Source of the DNA: Septoria linicola
Taxonomy: Eukaryota > Ascomycota > Dothideomycetes > Mycosphaerellales > Mycosphaerellaceae
Assembly: GCA_024114885.1 (NCBI GenBank)
Contig: CP099425.1
Location: forward strand, 2,046,001-2,110,000
Length of the DNA stretch: 64,000 bases
Direction of reading: 5' to 3'
Below, piece after piece: positions 9,160 to 21,300 of this stretch (positions are counted from its first letter, which is position 1; the number at the start of each line of letters is the position of its first letter). The notes beneath the pieces are model-generated. The model was not told the origin of the DNA. It made no database searches and worked only from the letters and a program-made list of their open reading frames with translations. Position numbers and translations under genes: made by a program.

Positions 9160-11093
9160 TCAGAGCCGCCCATCAGCCGCCTTGACCAGATCGGCCCCCT
9201 TCTCCGCCACCGCATACGTGGTCGACATGATATTCCCCGACACATGTCCAGGAAACACACTAGCATCAATAACCCTCAGCGCTTCCACACCCTTGACCCT
9301 CAACTGATCATCCACCACCTCGCCCATCGAACAAGTACCAATCAAATGGTACTGCGTCGAGATGTTATTCCTGACATACTCCACTCTCGACTCTTCACTC
9401 GAGATATCCGCGTCCTTTGGTGGCAAAACTCTATCATCCAGAGACTTGGCCAGGACAGGTTGCTGCACGACTTTATCCATCCATTTGATACCTTCGGCCA
9501 AGATCTTCGCATCAGCTGGATTGCGGAAGTAGCCTGGGTCGATGCGTGGATGAGCCGTAGGATCAGAAGATGTGATGTGCACGGTACCTCGTGAGAGAGG
9601 ATGTTCGAGGCAGACGAGCATGGAGACTCGTTGCTTGCCTTTGGGTCTGTGAAGTACAACGTCAGTCTGAAGACCAATAACCAGAAGAGCGGGGAGCAAA
9701 GGACAACTTACGGCGCAGCGAAGAAACCAATCTGACTATCACCCCTACTGACATCCAACTGACATCCAATACAGAACGTCTGAATGTTGGCAAACGTCGG
9801 ATCGGAGAGCTGCTTCACAATGACATCCTCCTGTCTCTTCTCCCAATCAGTTTTCGCCAGCGAATTCTTCCTTATCTCAGCAATCGTCGAGTCGAGAGTC
9901 TGCTTATCGACCAAAGAAGCATACGACACGAACCCCATCAGCATTCCCGGACTTCCCAGTGGACCATTATTCGTCTTGCGATACATCTCCTGCATAGCAG
10001 CAGAGTATTCTTCTCCATGCATGGCATCGAGAGAATTGATCCCCGGCTTGAGATCATATACCATACCGCCGAGGACATGATCCTGAAAATTCGCTCCCAC
10101 ACGGTCATTCTTGACTTTGCACTCCACGCCAGCAGCCTTGAGGATTTCCGGATCGCCGATGCCAGAGAGCTCGAGCAACTGAGGACTATTAATAACGCCG
10201 CCAGATAGGACGACCTCCTTTGACGCCTTGACCTGCAAGAGCTTGCCTCCATGCGTAAACTCGACACCCACAGCGCGGCTGCCCTCAAGCAGCACCTTCG
10301 TCGCTAGGGCTTCAGTCAAGACCTTCAAATTCGCCCTCTTCGAGTTCGGCCTTAAGTATCCCGTCGCAGCATAACTCCTCCTTCCCGGATCGTCAGTCCT
10401 GTTGACCGCCGCCAAGCTGGAATAAAACCCATAATGATCTCCCGACCACGCGTCCTTCAACGTCCTCTCCTGTCCTCCGACGGTATAAGCCGCCTCGCAA
10501 AAGTCCACCTCGAACGGCTCATAGTAGTCGTTGAAGCTCGTATGGATCGGGCCGTCAGTTCCATGATACTCAGACTTCGCAGCGGTAGGCATAAACTGCT
10601 CGCTGGGTGGAGCCTTCTCCGCCGGGTCGAGCGTCTGATGTTTGCGAAAATACGGAACCATATCGTCTCAGCCCCAGCCCTTGTTTCCCAAGTCCGCCCA
10701 GCCGTTATAGTCGCCTTTGCTTCCGCGGACGTACATGAGATAGTTGATGCCAGAAGACCCGCCGAGCAAACGACCACGCGGCATAGAGTATGTCTTGTTA
10801 CCAGCAGTCGGGACAGGTTCGCTCTGAAAGCACCAATCGTACTTCTCGCGGCCGATGAGGGTGGGGTATAAGCCAGGAGTGTATACTTGAGGATCGTCCA
10901 TGAGGTCTTTGCCAGCTTCGATGACTCCAACGTGGACGTCTGAATTCTCGGAGAGACGTGCGGCTACGACGAGGCCTGCTGTGCCGCCGCCAATGATGAC
11001 ATAGTCGAATGTTTGAGATGTGAACTCGTCGATGCTGCAAAGAGCGGAGCCAGAGCCAGCGTGGCCGTTCACTCCGTTTGTGGTTCCAGGCAT
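9160..11093 (-). pseudogene. GMC (FAD-dependent) oxidoreductase interrupted by one in-frame TGA
   Basis: Two exons, 11093-9712 and 9646-9160, around a 65-bp intron (9647-9711, GTAAGT...CACAG). Apart from one stop, they would code about 622 aa, the usual GMC length. FAD-binding YVIIGGGTAGLVVAARLSE is at ~30, the GMC signature GRLLGGSSGINYLMYVRGS at ~110. The C-terminal active-site region has YHLIGTCSMG and FPGHVSGN. The codon at 10668-10670 is TGA, inside GWG-stop-DDMVPYF; family members usually have Trp there (GWGWDDMLPYF). Frame, spacing and motifs continue perfectly on both sides. No GT-AG intron can remove the stop. Most likely a recent nonsense allele or a base-call error; the family covers glucose, choline and aryl-alcohol oxidases, substrate unknown. 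Confidence 0.85.
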
Positions 11094-11609
11094 TCTCGAT
11101 CAAGCTCGATGACGGAAATGTGCTAGAGATGGGGGTCAGAAGAAAGCGATGTAGCAGATCACTCTTGTGTAACATCCGCCTTTTGTTTCCATGTTATATT
11201 CTGCTCGGCGTAATGGAACTCGTGGCGATCTTTCTTGCGCAGCCATGGTGCTGCCCCTCTTGTGTTACAGCTTGTTGCACGCGTTCACGCGCGCATCCAG
11301 GCATGAGCTCGGTCGGCTACCCTGCATGGAGAGCTGTCGTACTCCGCACGCATACCAAGACGTTGATCCTTCAAACAGTGTCACGTGGAGCCCGGCAGAA
11401 CAGCTCAGGTCGACCATCATGGTGTGGCCACACTGTGAATGCTTCTCGCCCAATCCGTGACGTTGACCTGCTGCTTCTTCGAGACGTGCTGGAGTACCGC
11501 AGTGGATGATTTGCATGTCAACGAAGTCGACCACAGATGCAAATGGTGTTGATACATATATGCATAATACATCCACCTCATGTTATGCTCGCTGAATGCT
11601 CAGAAAATC
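11094..11609. other. Intergenic, GMC promoter side and MSC2-like gene 3' end
   Basis: No supported gene; short frames only. Confidence 0.5.
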
Positions 11610-14600
11610 CTAAAACCCGCTGACACTTCCTGTCTGCCCACCGCCACACCAACAAGTTCCTTCTGCCTCTCTTTCTACATGTATGACCACGTCCATTCTG
11701 CGGTCCCTCATAAACTCGTCAACTCTATGTCTGACATCCTCCAGATCCGCGGCAGGGTTCGCGATGATATGTATCACGCCTTGCACTTTCTTCTTTCCAG
11801 ACCCGCCGCCACCATGATCATGCCCGTGATGATGGCCATGCGAGTCTGCTGCATCGTCCCGATCGTCTATCCAAAATCTTGGAACGGCATAACCAACGAC
11901 TCCTCGGAGCTCCCCCAGTTCTTGAAGCGTGTTCTTGATCTCGTATTCCAATGAATCAGGAATCACCAAGAGTAGCTTCTGACCGGAGCTAATCACCAGG
12001 GGCACAGCTGCAGCAAAGATGAGGATAGCAATGATGATTGTTGCTAAGGGGTCCCAAAGGTACCAAGGTTTCCACAACGTCATTGCTGTGCTGAGTATGA
12101 CAGCGGCCGAGCCTCCTGCGTCTGCTGCAACGTGAAGAAAGATGCCGTGCATGTTATCGTTGTGCTCGTGATGATCATGGGAGGGAGCTGCCTCCTTCAC
12201 TTCATGTTTGTGAGTGCAATATCCGGAGATGTCGCCGTTCGTGCCGGATGAGTCGTTAACTTTGTGGCTATGTATCGAGTCCTGATGTCCGTGGCCATGT
12301 CCGTGCGAGTGGCTATGTGAGTGATCATGCGAATGATCATGCGCATGACCATGATCCGTGGCATGGCTGTGCGAGTGATCGTGTGAATGACCATGAGAGT
12401 GGCCACCGTGGTCGTGTCCATGATGCGCATGGCCGAAGGCGAAGAGGCCTACCATGTTGACCAAGAATCCAAGTGTGCTCACAACCAGAAGCTCTGCAAC
12501 ATGCCGCAATTCTTTTTGCTCTACGATTCCCTCCATCGCCTCCCAAATAAACTCCACACTGACCAACATCAGGAAGATACCGTTACCGAAGCCGGCAAGC
12601 GTGTTCAACTTGCCCCAGCCATATGGACGATCTGGACTTGTTGGCCATTTCGAAGCGACTGCTGCGCCGAGGCCAACGACCAATCCCAGACAATCGAAGA
12701 ACATGTGAACAGTGTCACTCAACAAACCAAGCGAGCCGCTCAGGTATCCGTAGATGCCCTGCACAATCATGAAGCCAAAGTTCAAGCTATACTAAATCAG
12801 CAAAATAGCTCCCATCGTGCATGCAGACCTTGATGGGACAATTTGACTCACCAGGTAAAGTACGCTATTCGCCGCGAATCCTTCTCACTGAGAATGCCAT
12901 GCATCAGTGAGCCAGACTCGCACTGGTCCAAAAGGTATTTCGTGACGGCTGAAGAAGTGCCATCGTTGTGATTGTGCGTATGGGCATTATGTGCATGCTC
13001 ATGAGCGTGGTTATCGTGATGCTGGTGCTTTGTGGCCAGCGAGGTATCGTACAGAACTCCAAAGTATGACAGGGCTGAAAGTCCGCCGTTGAAGATCGTC
13101 CCTGGCCAGAGGGAAGGTGAGAAGAGAAATGCAAACACGGCAAAAGTGAAACAGCTGATACCAAGACCTGTTTTATACTGGCTGCTCCGAAGTGCTGATG
13201 GCTGCGCAAAGAGTATTGCTGCGACGGCTGCCGCTAGTGACAGGGAAGTGAAAGCAAGCGCCAATGGTGTGATGGGCGGTGATGTCGCAAGAACGGCCGA
13301 AACCAATACTGTCCCGATCAACATGACCACCCCTGAGGCGATGGTCAGGTTGACATCGTGCACTGAAGACACGAGGGAGGAAGAGGCGACTTGCGACCAA
13401 GGTGCGCGACCCGTCAACGGTGTGGTGGGCGTGATGGCGCTTGCGGGCTGCGAGAAAGCTGATGATCCGCCCGTGGAAGGCAGTGGTGGTGGTATGAAGA
13501 AGATGGAACATACCAGGGCGAGGTAACCAATTAGCATGTCAGAGAGGGCAGCCTTGAAGGTGATGCCGGTAAAGTCGAGCAGCGCCGCCAGAAGCAGCAC
13601 AGCTAGCGATGCTCTCCTCGACTTGAAGATGTGCTGCCATTCGTGCCACGAAGGGCTTCGAAGCGAGTTGCCACTACTCAGGCCTGAGGTCGAGGCGACC
13701 AGCAGCACAATACCTGTCCTCATACCGCCGATTTGTGTCGAGGCGTACAAAGGTAACCCAATGCTCAAGGCTCGAGTGAGCATCTGCTGCATTGAGGCAG
13801 GCGTGAACAGTCCACTGACAGCGGGTGTCTCGACCTTGTCTTTCCGCCGGTCTAGCATTCGTTCTGAAGCTCTTATCTTGGCCACGAAGCCGACCAACAA
13901 CAGCGTGCCACTGGTGAGTGTGCATGCTTCCACGAACCCACACCCCCGCCGTACCAGCACATTCTGCCCTCCCGCTGAGCTTTCTTCCAGCACCGACTTT
14001 TGCAGTCTCTCATATGCCGACAATGGTGGTAGGCCATCTTCGACAAAACCGCCTGGATGGTAGGCTGCCGAGGCCAGCATGTACGGGAGAGGGATCAGCA
14101 GGCTTGTCAAAGCCTCTGGTAGCGAGAAGCATGCTGTCGAGGCCTTTTGGAGCTGTGGATGGAAGGAGCCAGCCGGTCTGCCAAGGTCGGATTCGCCGCG
14201 AGGCCGGGTGGGCCTTTTCATGGGCGACGACAGCGAGAGGCTGTGGGCGTGGCCGTGGCTGTGCGCGTGGGAGCGGGAGTGGGAGTGGGAGTGGTCGTGG
14301 TCGTGGTCGTGTGAGTGAGTATGGTCGTGGTCGTGGTCGTGGTGAGCGTCGTGCGAGTGTGAATGCGAGTGCGCGTGGTGGGCGCCGTTCTGCTGATGTG
14401 CCAGGATGTTCTGGAGCGAGGGCGAGAAGTGGTGCTCTTCGTCGACGGGTGAAGGCTGCGGCGAAGCTTCGTTGGAGCGTTCGGCATGGGTGTAGAGTAA
14501 GCTGGCGCTGGCGCTGGCGCTCCCGGTGCTGCCATTGCCAGTTTTGTGCCGAACGAAGCTGCCATTTCCGTTCATGTGCTGCAGTCCTCCTGCTCCTGCC

Positions 14601-14743
14601 TTCCCTCCTCCATTTGCAGCTGCCTTGCCGGGCGACAAGTGAAGTGAACTTGCTCTGCTGTGTTGCGGAGTGCCATTGGGGGTGAAGAAGTCGTGCGTAT
14701 CGGGCTGCTGCCGAGAAGGCAGAGCATAGCTGCTGTGTGCCAT
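11610..14743 (-). CDS. MSC2: MSC2/ZnT5-type cation diffusion facilitator (zinc transporter)
   Basis: Exon 1 14743-12852, intron 12787-12851 (65 bp, GTGAGT...TATAG), exon 2 12786-11610; 1,022 aa. The join gives YFTCLNFGFMIVQ, matching the family. MSC2-type proteins move zinc into the ER/Golgi lumen. Exon 1 codes a disordered N-terminus, a first His/Asp/Ser-rich block around residues 130-175, then a long extra membrane region typical of MSC2/ZnT5. Exon 2 codes the CDF core: zinc-site HMFFD (His658, Asp662) and a second HVAAD site, separated by a second large His-rich loop (HGHDHGGHSHGHSHDHSHSH and on). A cytoplasmic C-terminal domain follows. It is divergent from ALG1. Confidence 0.9.
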
Positions 14744-15200
14744 GGATGAGCCAGGATCGGGAACAGAGTCGAGTCGGAGGCGGTGCGATGTGTCTGTGTC
14801 TGTCTGCTCGGTCCCTCTCGTCTTAGATCTAAGTTAACGCATTGATGAATGTGGTGCCCGCTATCTGCTATCTCCAAAGCTCTCCACACTACCAGTTCAT
14901 GATTGTGATCAAGTGTATGACCAAATCGTCAGAGGCGTTCTGGACCAAGACGTTGCGGAGTGTGCTTGGAACCCTCTTTGATCAAGAAGCCATAATTAAC
15001 TCAATACTTCCCCTTTCCGTAGATCTATCATGCATGCTGTGCGGCGGACTGGTGTGGCGCCAGATCCCTGCATAGATTAGCTCCGGTCCTGACTGTACGG
15101 CAGCATGCCATAGCGTGAAGAAAGATAAACCCGTGCAACTGCCTCATGGAACAATTGTCTTCAACACACTCATCCCGGAAGAACAGCTGCAGTATTCGCC
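14744..15200. promoter_or_regulatory. Shared divergent promoter region, MSC2-like / ALG1
   Basis: The 457 bp between the two start codons must hold both promoters. I see no definite zinc-response or other operator. Confidence 0.5.
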
Positions 15201-16682
15201 ATGGACTGGTCAGAAGTGCTCAAGCAATTGTTATTGTACAGTGCAGTTCTGGCCTCCGCCATCAGCGGTCTTCTCCTCTTCACCCTTCCTAAGGCATATT
15301 CCAACTTCGACCCTGGCTATGTAACAGAAGAAGACTTCACCGACGAGCACAAGGCAAATGCCAAGAAGTCTGGCTATGCAATCTTCGCAAAGCATAAAGA
15401 TGCTGCAGACCGCATGAAGATTGATGCCAGCGTGCAGATTGTCGTTTTGGGCGATATCGGTCGAAGCCCTCGAATGCAGTACCATGCTCTGAGCATAGCA
15501 TCACATGGGGGCACAGTCGACATCATCGGGTACACAGGCTCAGAAGTCCATCCAGATATCCTACAGAGCCGACTAATCAACATTGTCCCCATCCAAGCTT
15601 GGCCAAAGGCGTTGCAGTTCGACAACCGGATTCTCTTCCTGCTCACTGCCCCTTTCAAAGTGCTGTGGCAGATATGGTGTCTGTATTACGCCCTTTCCTA
15701 CCGAACACGAGCAGCGAAGTGGATGCTGATTCAGAACCCACCTTCGATTCCAACGCTTGCTGTTGCGAGACTCGTCACATTCCTTCGTAACACAAGACTG
15801 GTCATTGACTGGCACAACTTGGGCTACTCCATCCTCGCCCTCCGCTTAGGACCAACTCATCCACTTGTGAGGATATCAGAATGGTGCGAAGCCTTCTTCT
15901 CGAGAAATGGCGTCTATAGCCACATCTGTGTCACGAATGCCATGGCGCGCGTCCTCAAGGAGAAATGGGGCATTCAGGATGCTCTGCCGTTGCATGACAG
16001 GCCAGCAGACATATATCAGCCACTATCTAAGGATCAGAGGACCGCTCTCCTGAAAGCACTGCCTGCGACTGCTGGCAACGTCGAGGACATCTTGGCTGGA
16101 AACTGTCGTCTCCTAGTCTCATCAACATCATGGACGCCAGACGAAGATTTCTCAATTCTACTCGACGCTCTCGTCCGATACTCAAACGCGAAGGACCTTG
16201 ATGGCTCGCTGCCCAACGTGATAGCGATCATAACTGGCAAAGGACCCCAAAGAGATTACTACCTTAACCAAGTGGTGAAGTTGACACGCGAGAAGAAGCT
16301 TGAACATGTCGCGATTTTGTCAGCCTGGCTCCCGGCGGAAGACTATGCCTCGCTTCTCGGATCTGCAGATCTTGGATTATCTCTTCATACTTCCTCTAGC
16401 GGCGTAGATTTGCCCATGAAAGTGGTAGACATGTTCGGTGCTGGTCTGCCCGTGGCAGGATGGAGCGACTTCGAAGCATGGCCTGAGCTCGTCAAAGAAG
16501 GTGTGAATGGAGTCGGGTTCAAAAGTTCCGAGAAACTGTCTCAAATACTGGAAAGACTGTTTGGTGGCGATGGTACAGAGTTAAAGAAGCTGAGAGATGG
16601 CGCTATGAAAGAGACAAAGAGGAGGTGGGACTCGGAGTGGATGCCTGTTGCCGGCAAGCTGTTCGACCTGCGAGATACTTGA
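15201..16682 (+). CDS. ALG1: ALG1 chitobiosyldiphosphodolichol beta-1,4-mannosyltransferase
   Basis: Single-exon gene of 493 aa from ATG 15201. It adds the first mannose (from GDP-mannose) to GlcNAc2-PP-dolichol on the cytosolic face of the ER, an essential step of N-glycosylation. A hydrophobic N-terminal anchor (about 6-27) is followed by VVLGDIGRSPRMQYHALSIA, the family hallmark. Further matches are IDWHNLGYSILAL, the C-terminal GT-B half with SSTSWTPDEDFSILLDAL, and the donor-site stretch near SSGVDLPMKVVDMFGAGLPV. Length fits the family and no lesion is seen. Confidence 0.95.
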   Translation: MDWSEVLKQLLLYSAVLASAISGLLLFTLPKAYSNFDPGYVTEEDFTDEHKANAKKSGYAIFAKHKDAADRMKIDASVQIVVLGDIGRSPRMQYHALSIASHGGTVDIIGYTGSEVHPDILQSRLINIVPIQAWPKALQFDNRILFLLTAPFKVLWQIWCLYYALSYRTRAAKWMLIQNPPSIPTLAVARLVTFLRNTRLVIDWHNLGYSILALRLGPTHPLVRISEWCEAFFSRNGVYSHICVTNAMARVLKEKWGIQDALPLHDRPADIYQPLSKDQRTALLKALPATAGNVEDILAGNCRLLVSSTSWTPDEDFSILLDALVRYSNAKDLDGSLPNVIAIITGKGPQRDYYLNQVVKLTREKKLEHVAILSAWLPAEDYASLLGSADLGLSLHTSSSGVDLPMKVVDMFGAGLPVAGWSDFEAWPELVKEGVNGVGFKSSEKLSQILERLFGGDGTELKKLRDGAMKETKRRWDSEWMPVAGKLFDLRDT

Positions 16683-16770
16683 GACAAGCAAGTACACCAT
16701 CCATCGTTCCAAGCAAGTGTCCTTGCTCAAATGCTCAAGACACGTGTAGAGATCTCCATTCGCGACATGC

Positions 16771-17505
16771 ATGGATAAGACATGGTTCACGACGGAGGCA
16801 ATGCGATGGCCACATATCCAGGCGGCGATGCTGCTTCAGAAGCACCAGATATCACAAGCAAAGGGGATTCGCCAGATGTATTGCACATCTGAGACTCGTG
16901 TCTTTCAGCAAAGTCTCATAGTCAGTCATCCTTGTTTCGTACCAACAGACCCGACATTTGCCAGAAAACATAAGATAAGAATACCGACGGCACCAATTTA
17001 GAATGCTACACAACTATTGCAGGACCAGCTACAGAACAAGAGTCTCCACTTCGAAGCAATAGCCTACAACGCCTTACCCAGCACCATCGAGCTCATCCAC
17101 CACCTCTGTCACGGAGACGAGCTCGACATGAACAAGCCCTTTCAATGTATACATAGGCCTTCCTACGAACCCCGCTGCAGCATAACCATCGGAAATCACT
17201 CCAAGAAGCTAGCACTAGACCTAATCACCAAATTCAAACACCAAGACCCATCTACCATTCCGCCGGAGCAAATATGCGACCTAGCATGGATGCTGCTCTG
17301 CAAAGGCGACCAAGGGCATTCGTCCCGCCATGATATTGTGCGATCACAGTACGACCGATGGAGCGAAAAGACTATAGCCCAGAGTGGACACACCATCGCT
17401 CCGTGGCAAATCGACACAAAACCACCTCTCCTGACAACAGACACTGCGTACGATGTTCGGGGCATGACACGAGTGCCTACATCAGACTCTTATCGAGAGA
17501 CTTGA
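16771..17505 (+). CDS. Candidate small protein, two-exon model, function unknown
   Basis: Not recognised. The stretch 17023-17505 has strong third-position C preference and reads like real protein (for example PEQICDLAWMLLCKGDQGHS and DIVRSQYDRWSEK). It is in the same frame as 16771-16920, which starts with ATG. The two can be joined by an intron 16921-17022 (GTCAGT...TTGCAG) that removes an in-frame TAG near 17000, giving 210 aa. No signal peptide or membrane segment is visible. The 5' part is uncertain and could be ALG1 3' UTR. Confidence 0.42.
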
Positions 17506-18323
17506 TAATGCCACCAAAACAAGAAAACCACAACCTACCGTAGCTTACACCACAGCACTCTTTTTCCGGCTCGGTTGGTTTCTCCTTCTCATCATCGTGG
17601 TCTTGATTGCAGCACAATTCACCACAACAGTCAGTGCCTATGAGAATCTTCTGAAATGCTCGTTCCTCGTTGCGCCGGTCGAGAATGATCAGATGCGCAT
17701 GTCCTGTTGAGGACCGAAGCGTGGCGTGGCTAGAACCTAGGGATGGACATTGGCCGAGACGAGAGGGCAAGTAACTGTGTTGCATCAGGGGAAAACAACG
17801 GCACCGAGTATCGGAGTGGAAGCGGCACTTGTATCGTGGTATGGATGACTTTGACGAGGCTGGAAAGGAGCACTGGCTTGGACATAAAGACAAGATATCC
17901 ATACTTGCGAATGAGTCAATTTGTAAAGACAGTGTCATTTCTCAAGACTCTCTCAAGCTATCGCTCAAGTCTAGTAGCCATCTGCTCTTCTTCTTATTCT
18001 TCTTGCTCAAGCCCTGCTGATTGCATCAGGACCGCGTTTGTTTATATGTACTGTACATGCCATAATCACACACACACGTTTCCATGGAGCGTCATGGCCT
18101 CTTCAGTCTCTCTTCCTTCTGATCCGAGCCAAGCTATTGACCTGGCCCATGGCGCCTCAGCCAAAATTCCTGCTGTACTCCACCAACCCTCATCAACCAT
18201 TACCAGAGTAGTACACCCATTTTTTGTACACAAACAAGAAGGAGAAAATGCCAGGAGTGGGGATCGACCTCTATCGTCGCAGCTCTATGTTTTCGCAAAC
18301 TGAATCAATCATGTATGCAGACA
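17506..18323. other. Intergenic, 0.8 kb
   Basis: Between the candidate gene and the 3' end of the JmjC gene. It has a pyrimidine-rich CTTCTT stretch near 17986-18005 and a short CA run near 18068. No gene supported. Confidence 0.5.
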
Positions 18324-21300
18324 TCAACGGCCCACCAAGCTCGTGCGTCGTCGAAGGCCATTGTTCTCTGCTTGGAGAACTCGTGCAAATTCGGCGTCGT
18401 CGTCGAGCACGGGTTGTTGCATGCTTTCCTCGAAACTGCCTCCAAATTTTGATCGCTTGTGGCTCATCTGGCTGGCTGCTTCTGAGATCGACGTCCTCTT
18501 ACGCTTAGCGACCGGTGACTGCGCGGGAAGTTGGCGCCGAGTCTGTTCTGGAGATTCTGAGACCTGCAAGGCTGGTGGACGAAATAGAGGTAAATCGTTT
18601 ACTCCGTTCTTGTGTAATACAGGCGAAGTCGTGGCGACAGGCGTCACAGGTCGGTGATCTGGAGCATCGTCGCGCTCAACGGAAGGCTGAGCAATTGCTT
18701 CTGTGGCGCCCTCGTGCCCGCGCTTGCCGTCTGAGATATCGCTTCCGGGCAACGAGATGGCGGAGTCCACACTTTCGTCTGGCTTTGAATTCATGGGGCC
18801 GCCAATGTCATCTGGGTTATAGACATGAACATTATCCATGGGATCGTGTCGGTAGTCGCCGTTCATATCGAGGACTTCGTTCGCGATCTGCTCCAATGAT
18901 GGCAATTGATACATCGATGGCCTCTCGGACGATGGGTACGGATAGCCATTACTTGCATAAGGATCTTCATCGTTTGCGTCTGGTTCGGGGTAGGCATATA
19001 GAGAAGGGTCTAAAGATACCGAGCCATGATGCTGTTGTTCGTGCGAAGAATGGGAATGTTGCGATGGCGATTGTCCACTCATCGGTGTTGAGTGAAACGA
19101 GTGAGATGGATATGTCGATTCATTCTGCACGAATTGAGGGTGCGGTGACGATTCGCGTGCATCGGAGGGCTGCTGGAGTTGAGCAGGAGCCGGTGCAAGA
19201 GGCACTGAGTCGCTTGGACTGCTTGCTTTCGACTTCTTTCTGGCTTGGGTTGGGGTGCCATCGCCATCGATTGAACGCTTCTTGCTGGGCACCGAGCCTC
19301 GAGGGACAGGCGTTTCGGCAGCTTTGACTGGGTCGACATTGCCGTTCTCGTCATGGACGCAGCGACGCTGGATGACATGTCAGTTTTCGGAGCTCAGTCG
19401 ATGACGCTCGATATTACCTTTGACCTTCGGCACTCGACACAAGCTTTCGTTCTCCCACGCTTGCCAGAATCGCCAAACATTGCAACACCATTCATTGTCA
19501 TCGGAATATTGGCATTAAGGTATGCACCCGTTCCAGGAAGCGGGCCTAGACCATGAGCACCATCCGTAGGCATGCCGTTGTGCGCATCTGTTGCAAAGTG
19601 ATGGTTAGTCTTGGGTGGCGTGACCGCAACATTGTCATGAGTGTCCTGACCAGCGAAACCACTTAGTTGGTTTTGGAATCCATTGATGTTTTCTGGAGTC
19701 GCTTGCATCACCAAATCCTTGTGCTTGCATCTGATCCTGCGCTTTCTGCATGTGTCGCATGCGACGCGCTTGGGCCCGAGAACTGAAGTTTTCGGCGTGC
19801 TGAGATACTGCCCCGCGATCCCATTCATCATCAATGCCATCGGAGGCGCCATCTGTGGCGCCTGGACGGCCATTGTTTGATGCGGCTCCGCGATTTTCGG
19901 TGGTTGTGTTGATGGGTGTGATGGAGCAAAACTTGTCGCGCGATCAGGAGTTGCTGCCGTTGCCACGCTAGCGCCGGGTGTTGTCGAAATGCTAGTGGCG
20001 GCCGTGGCGCTTTTGACCCTTGCACTTTGGCGGTCCGGAGCGACTCTCCACGCTGCGATTGCTTCCTTGCGCTCTAAATCTTTCAATGCACGCGCAGACA
20101 TCTTCTTTGGTGGTCCATCTTCTTTGCTGTTTGGAAGTACAGCATTGGGATGTGACCATGCTGGAGGATCCTCGTTCCCGCGCTTCCACGCGACCCACAA
20201 AGCGAATCTCTTAGCAACCTCGAGCGGCTCGCCATGCCCTTTCGGGATGGAAGCATTGACGCGCTTCATGCGATCTTGCGTGATGCCCTCGATGCGGCCC
20301 ATGACCAACATCACAGTTTGGAAGATGAATGTTACCAGCTCAGGCAGACCTTCGATCTCAGCCTGACTGTAGTAACGAGCATTATTCGCGCCAACGCGAT
20401 TGTCACTTGTGGCCAAGTCTCCGTCAAAGTCTGCCCAGATGGGCGTCCGTCTGTCATACTTTTGTCCTTCCTGGAATGCCTGTGAGACCTCTTCGGGCAT
20501 GGGATCGTCTCGCATGTATTTGATAGCAGTGTACCACATAATCTTCTGGAAGAATGGATACCGGAACTTCATGGGTGTTTCGTTCGCCTTCTCGATCTCA
20601 ACAACCCGGAACTGATTCTTGTAAGACATCCTCGTGAGGAAGTTGCCTCCAATCACTAAGCTCGTCGCGGGTGTCCAGACTGCGTGGATCCATCCAGATG
20701 GAATGAGCATCGTATCGCCTTCGTGAAGGTCGACTCGATAACATTCGCCAGTGATGTTTGGCAGAAATGTGTAGTTTTGCTGTGGACTGTCATTCCACTC
20801 TTCGTAAGCTTTGAGATGCTTTGGTTTCGGAGGGATGAAGAAGAACGTCTTCTTTCCCTTCAAGATGTGATAGTAAACGCTGCTGCCACCGAAATCAATG
20901 TGGAAGTCAGTGTAGCTGTCGGCCGCAGACATGAGGCAATAATACTGTACTTTTGGCCATTTGCCCTTGTCTTTCTCCTCTTGCGGCCAGACTTCGTCCT
21001 GGAGATCAATGTCGCGCACTACCTTTGGACGACGCAAGAGGCGACCAAGCTTAGTCTGAGAGACCTCCAGCGAGATAACATTTCGAATTGGCTTGTCGTC
21101 ACCAGTCTCTTCGTAGTAGTCCGCCCACCGGCCCAGTGTCCATTTTGCGCCGGAGTTCTGTGTCTTTACATCAATCACGTCTAATGGCGTCTCTGGACCC
21201 GCCATGTTGCAAACCTGGCGCACTGTGAGGTCCTCTGGCATGACCATGTCCAGCTTGTCCTGTCCTTCATCAGACACAACATCATACTCGTAGTCCTCCA

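Noticed and set aside
8938..9594. 218-codon plus-strand frame
   Set aside because: Antisense to the GMC oxidoreductase C-terminal exon, which has clear family motifs.
10668..10670. Programmed stop-codon readthrough making a peroxisomal GMC enzyme
   Set aside because: Known fungal readthrough uses TGA followed by CTA near the C-terminus; here TGA is followed by GAC about a quarter of the way into the protein.
7424..11093. Hydrolase plus GMC oxidoreductase as a secondary-metabolite cluster
   Set aside because: No polyketide synthase, peptide synthetase, terpene cyclase or cluster regulator in the window, and neighbours are housekeeping genes.
13918..14685. 255-codon plus-strand frame rich in Arg/Gly
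   Set aside because: Antisense of the His/Ser-rich N-terminus of the zinc transporter; its composition is the mirror of that repeat.
18515..19327. 270-codon plus-strand frame
   Set aside because: Antisense to the disordered end of the JmjC gene; no protein-like features.
20684..21184. 166-codon plus-strand frame
   Set aside because: Antisense to the JmjC catalytic domain, which is certain.
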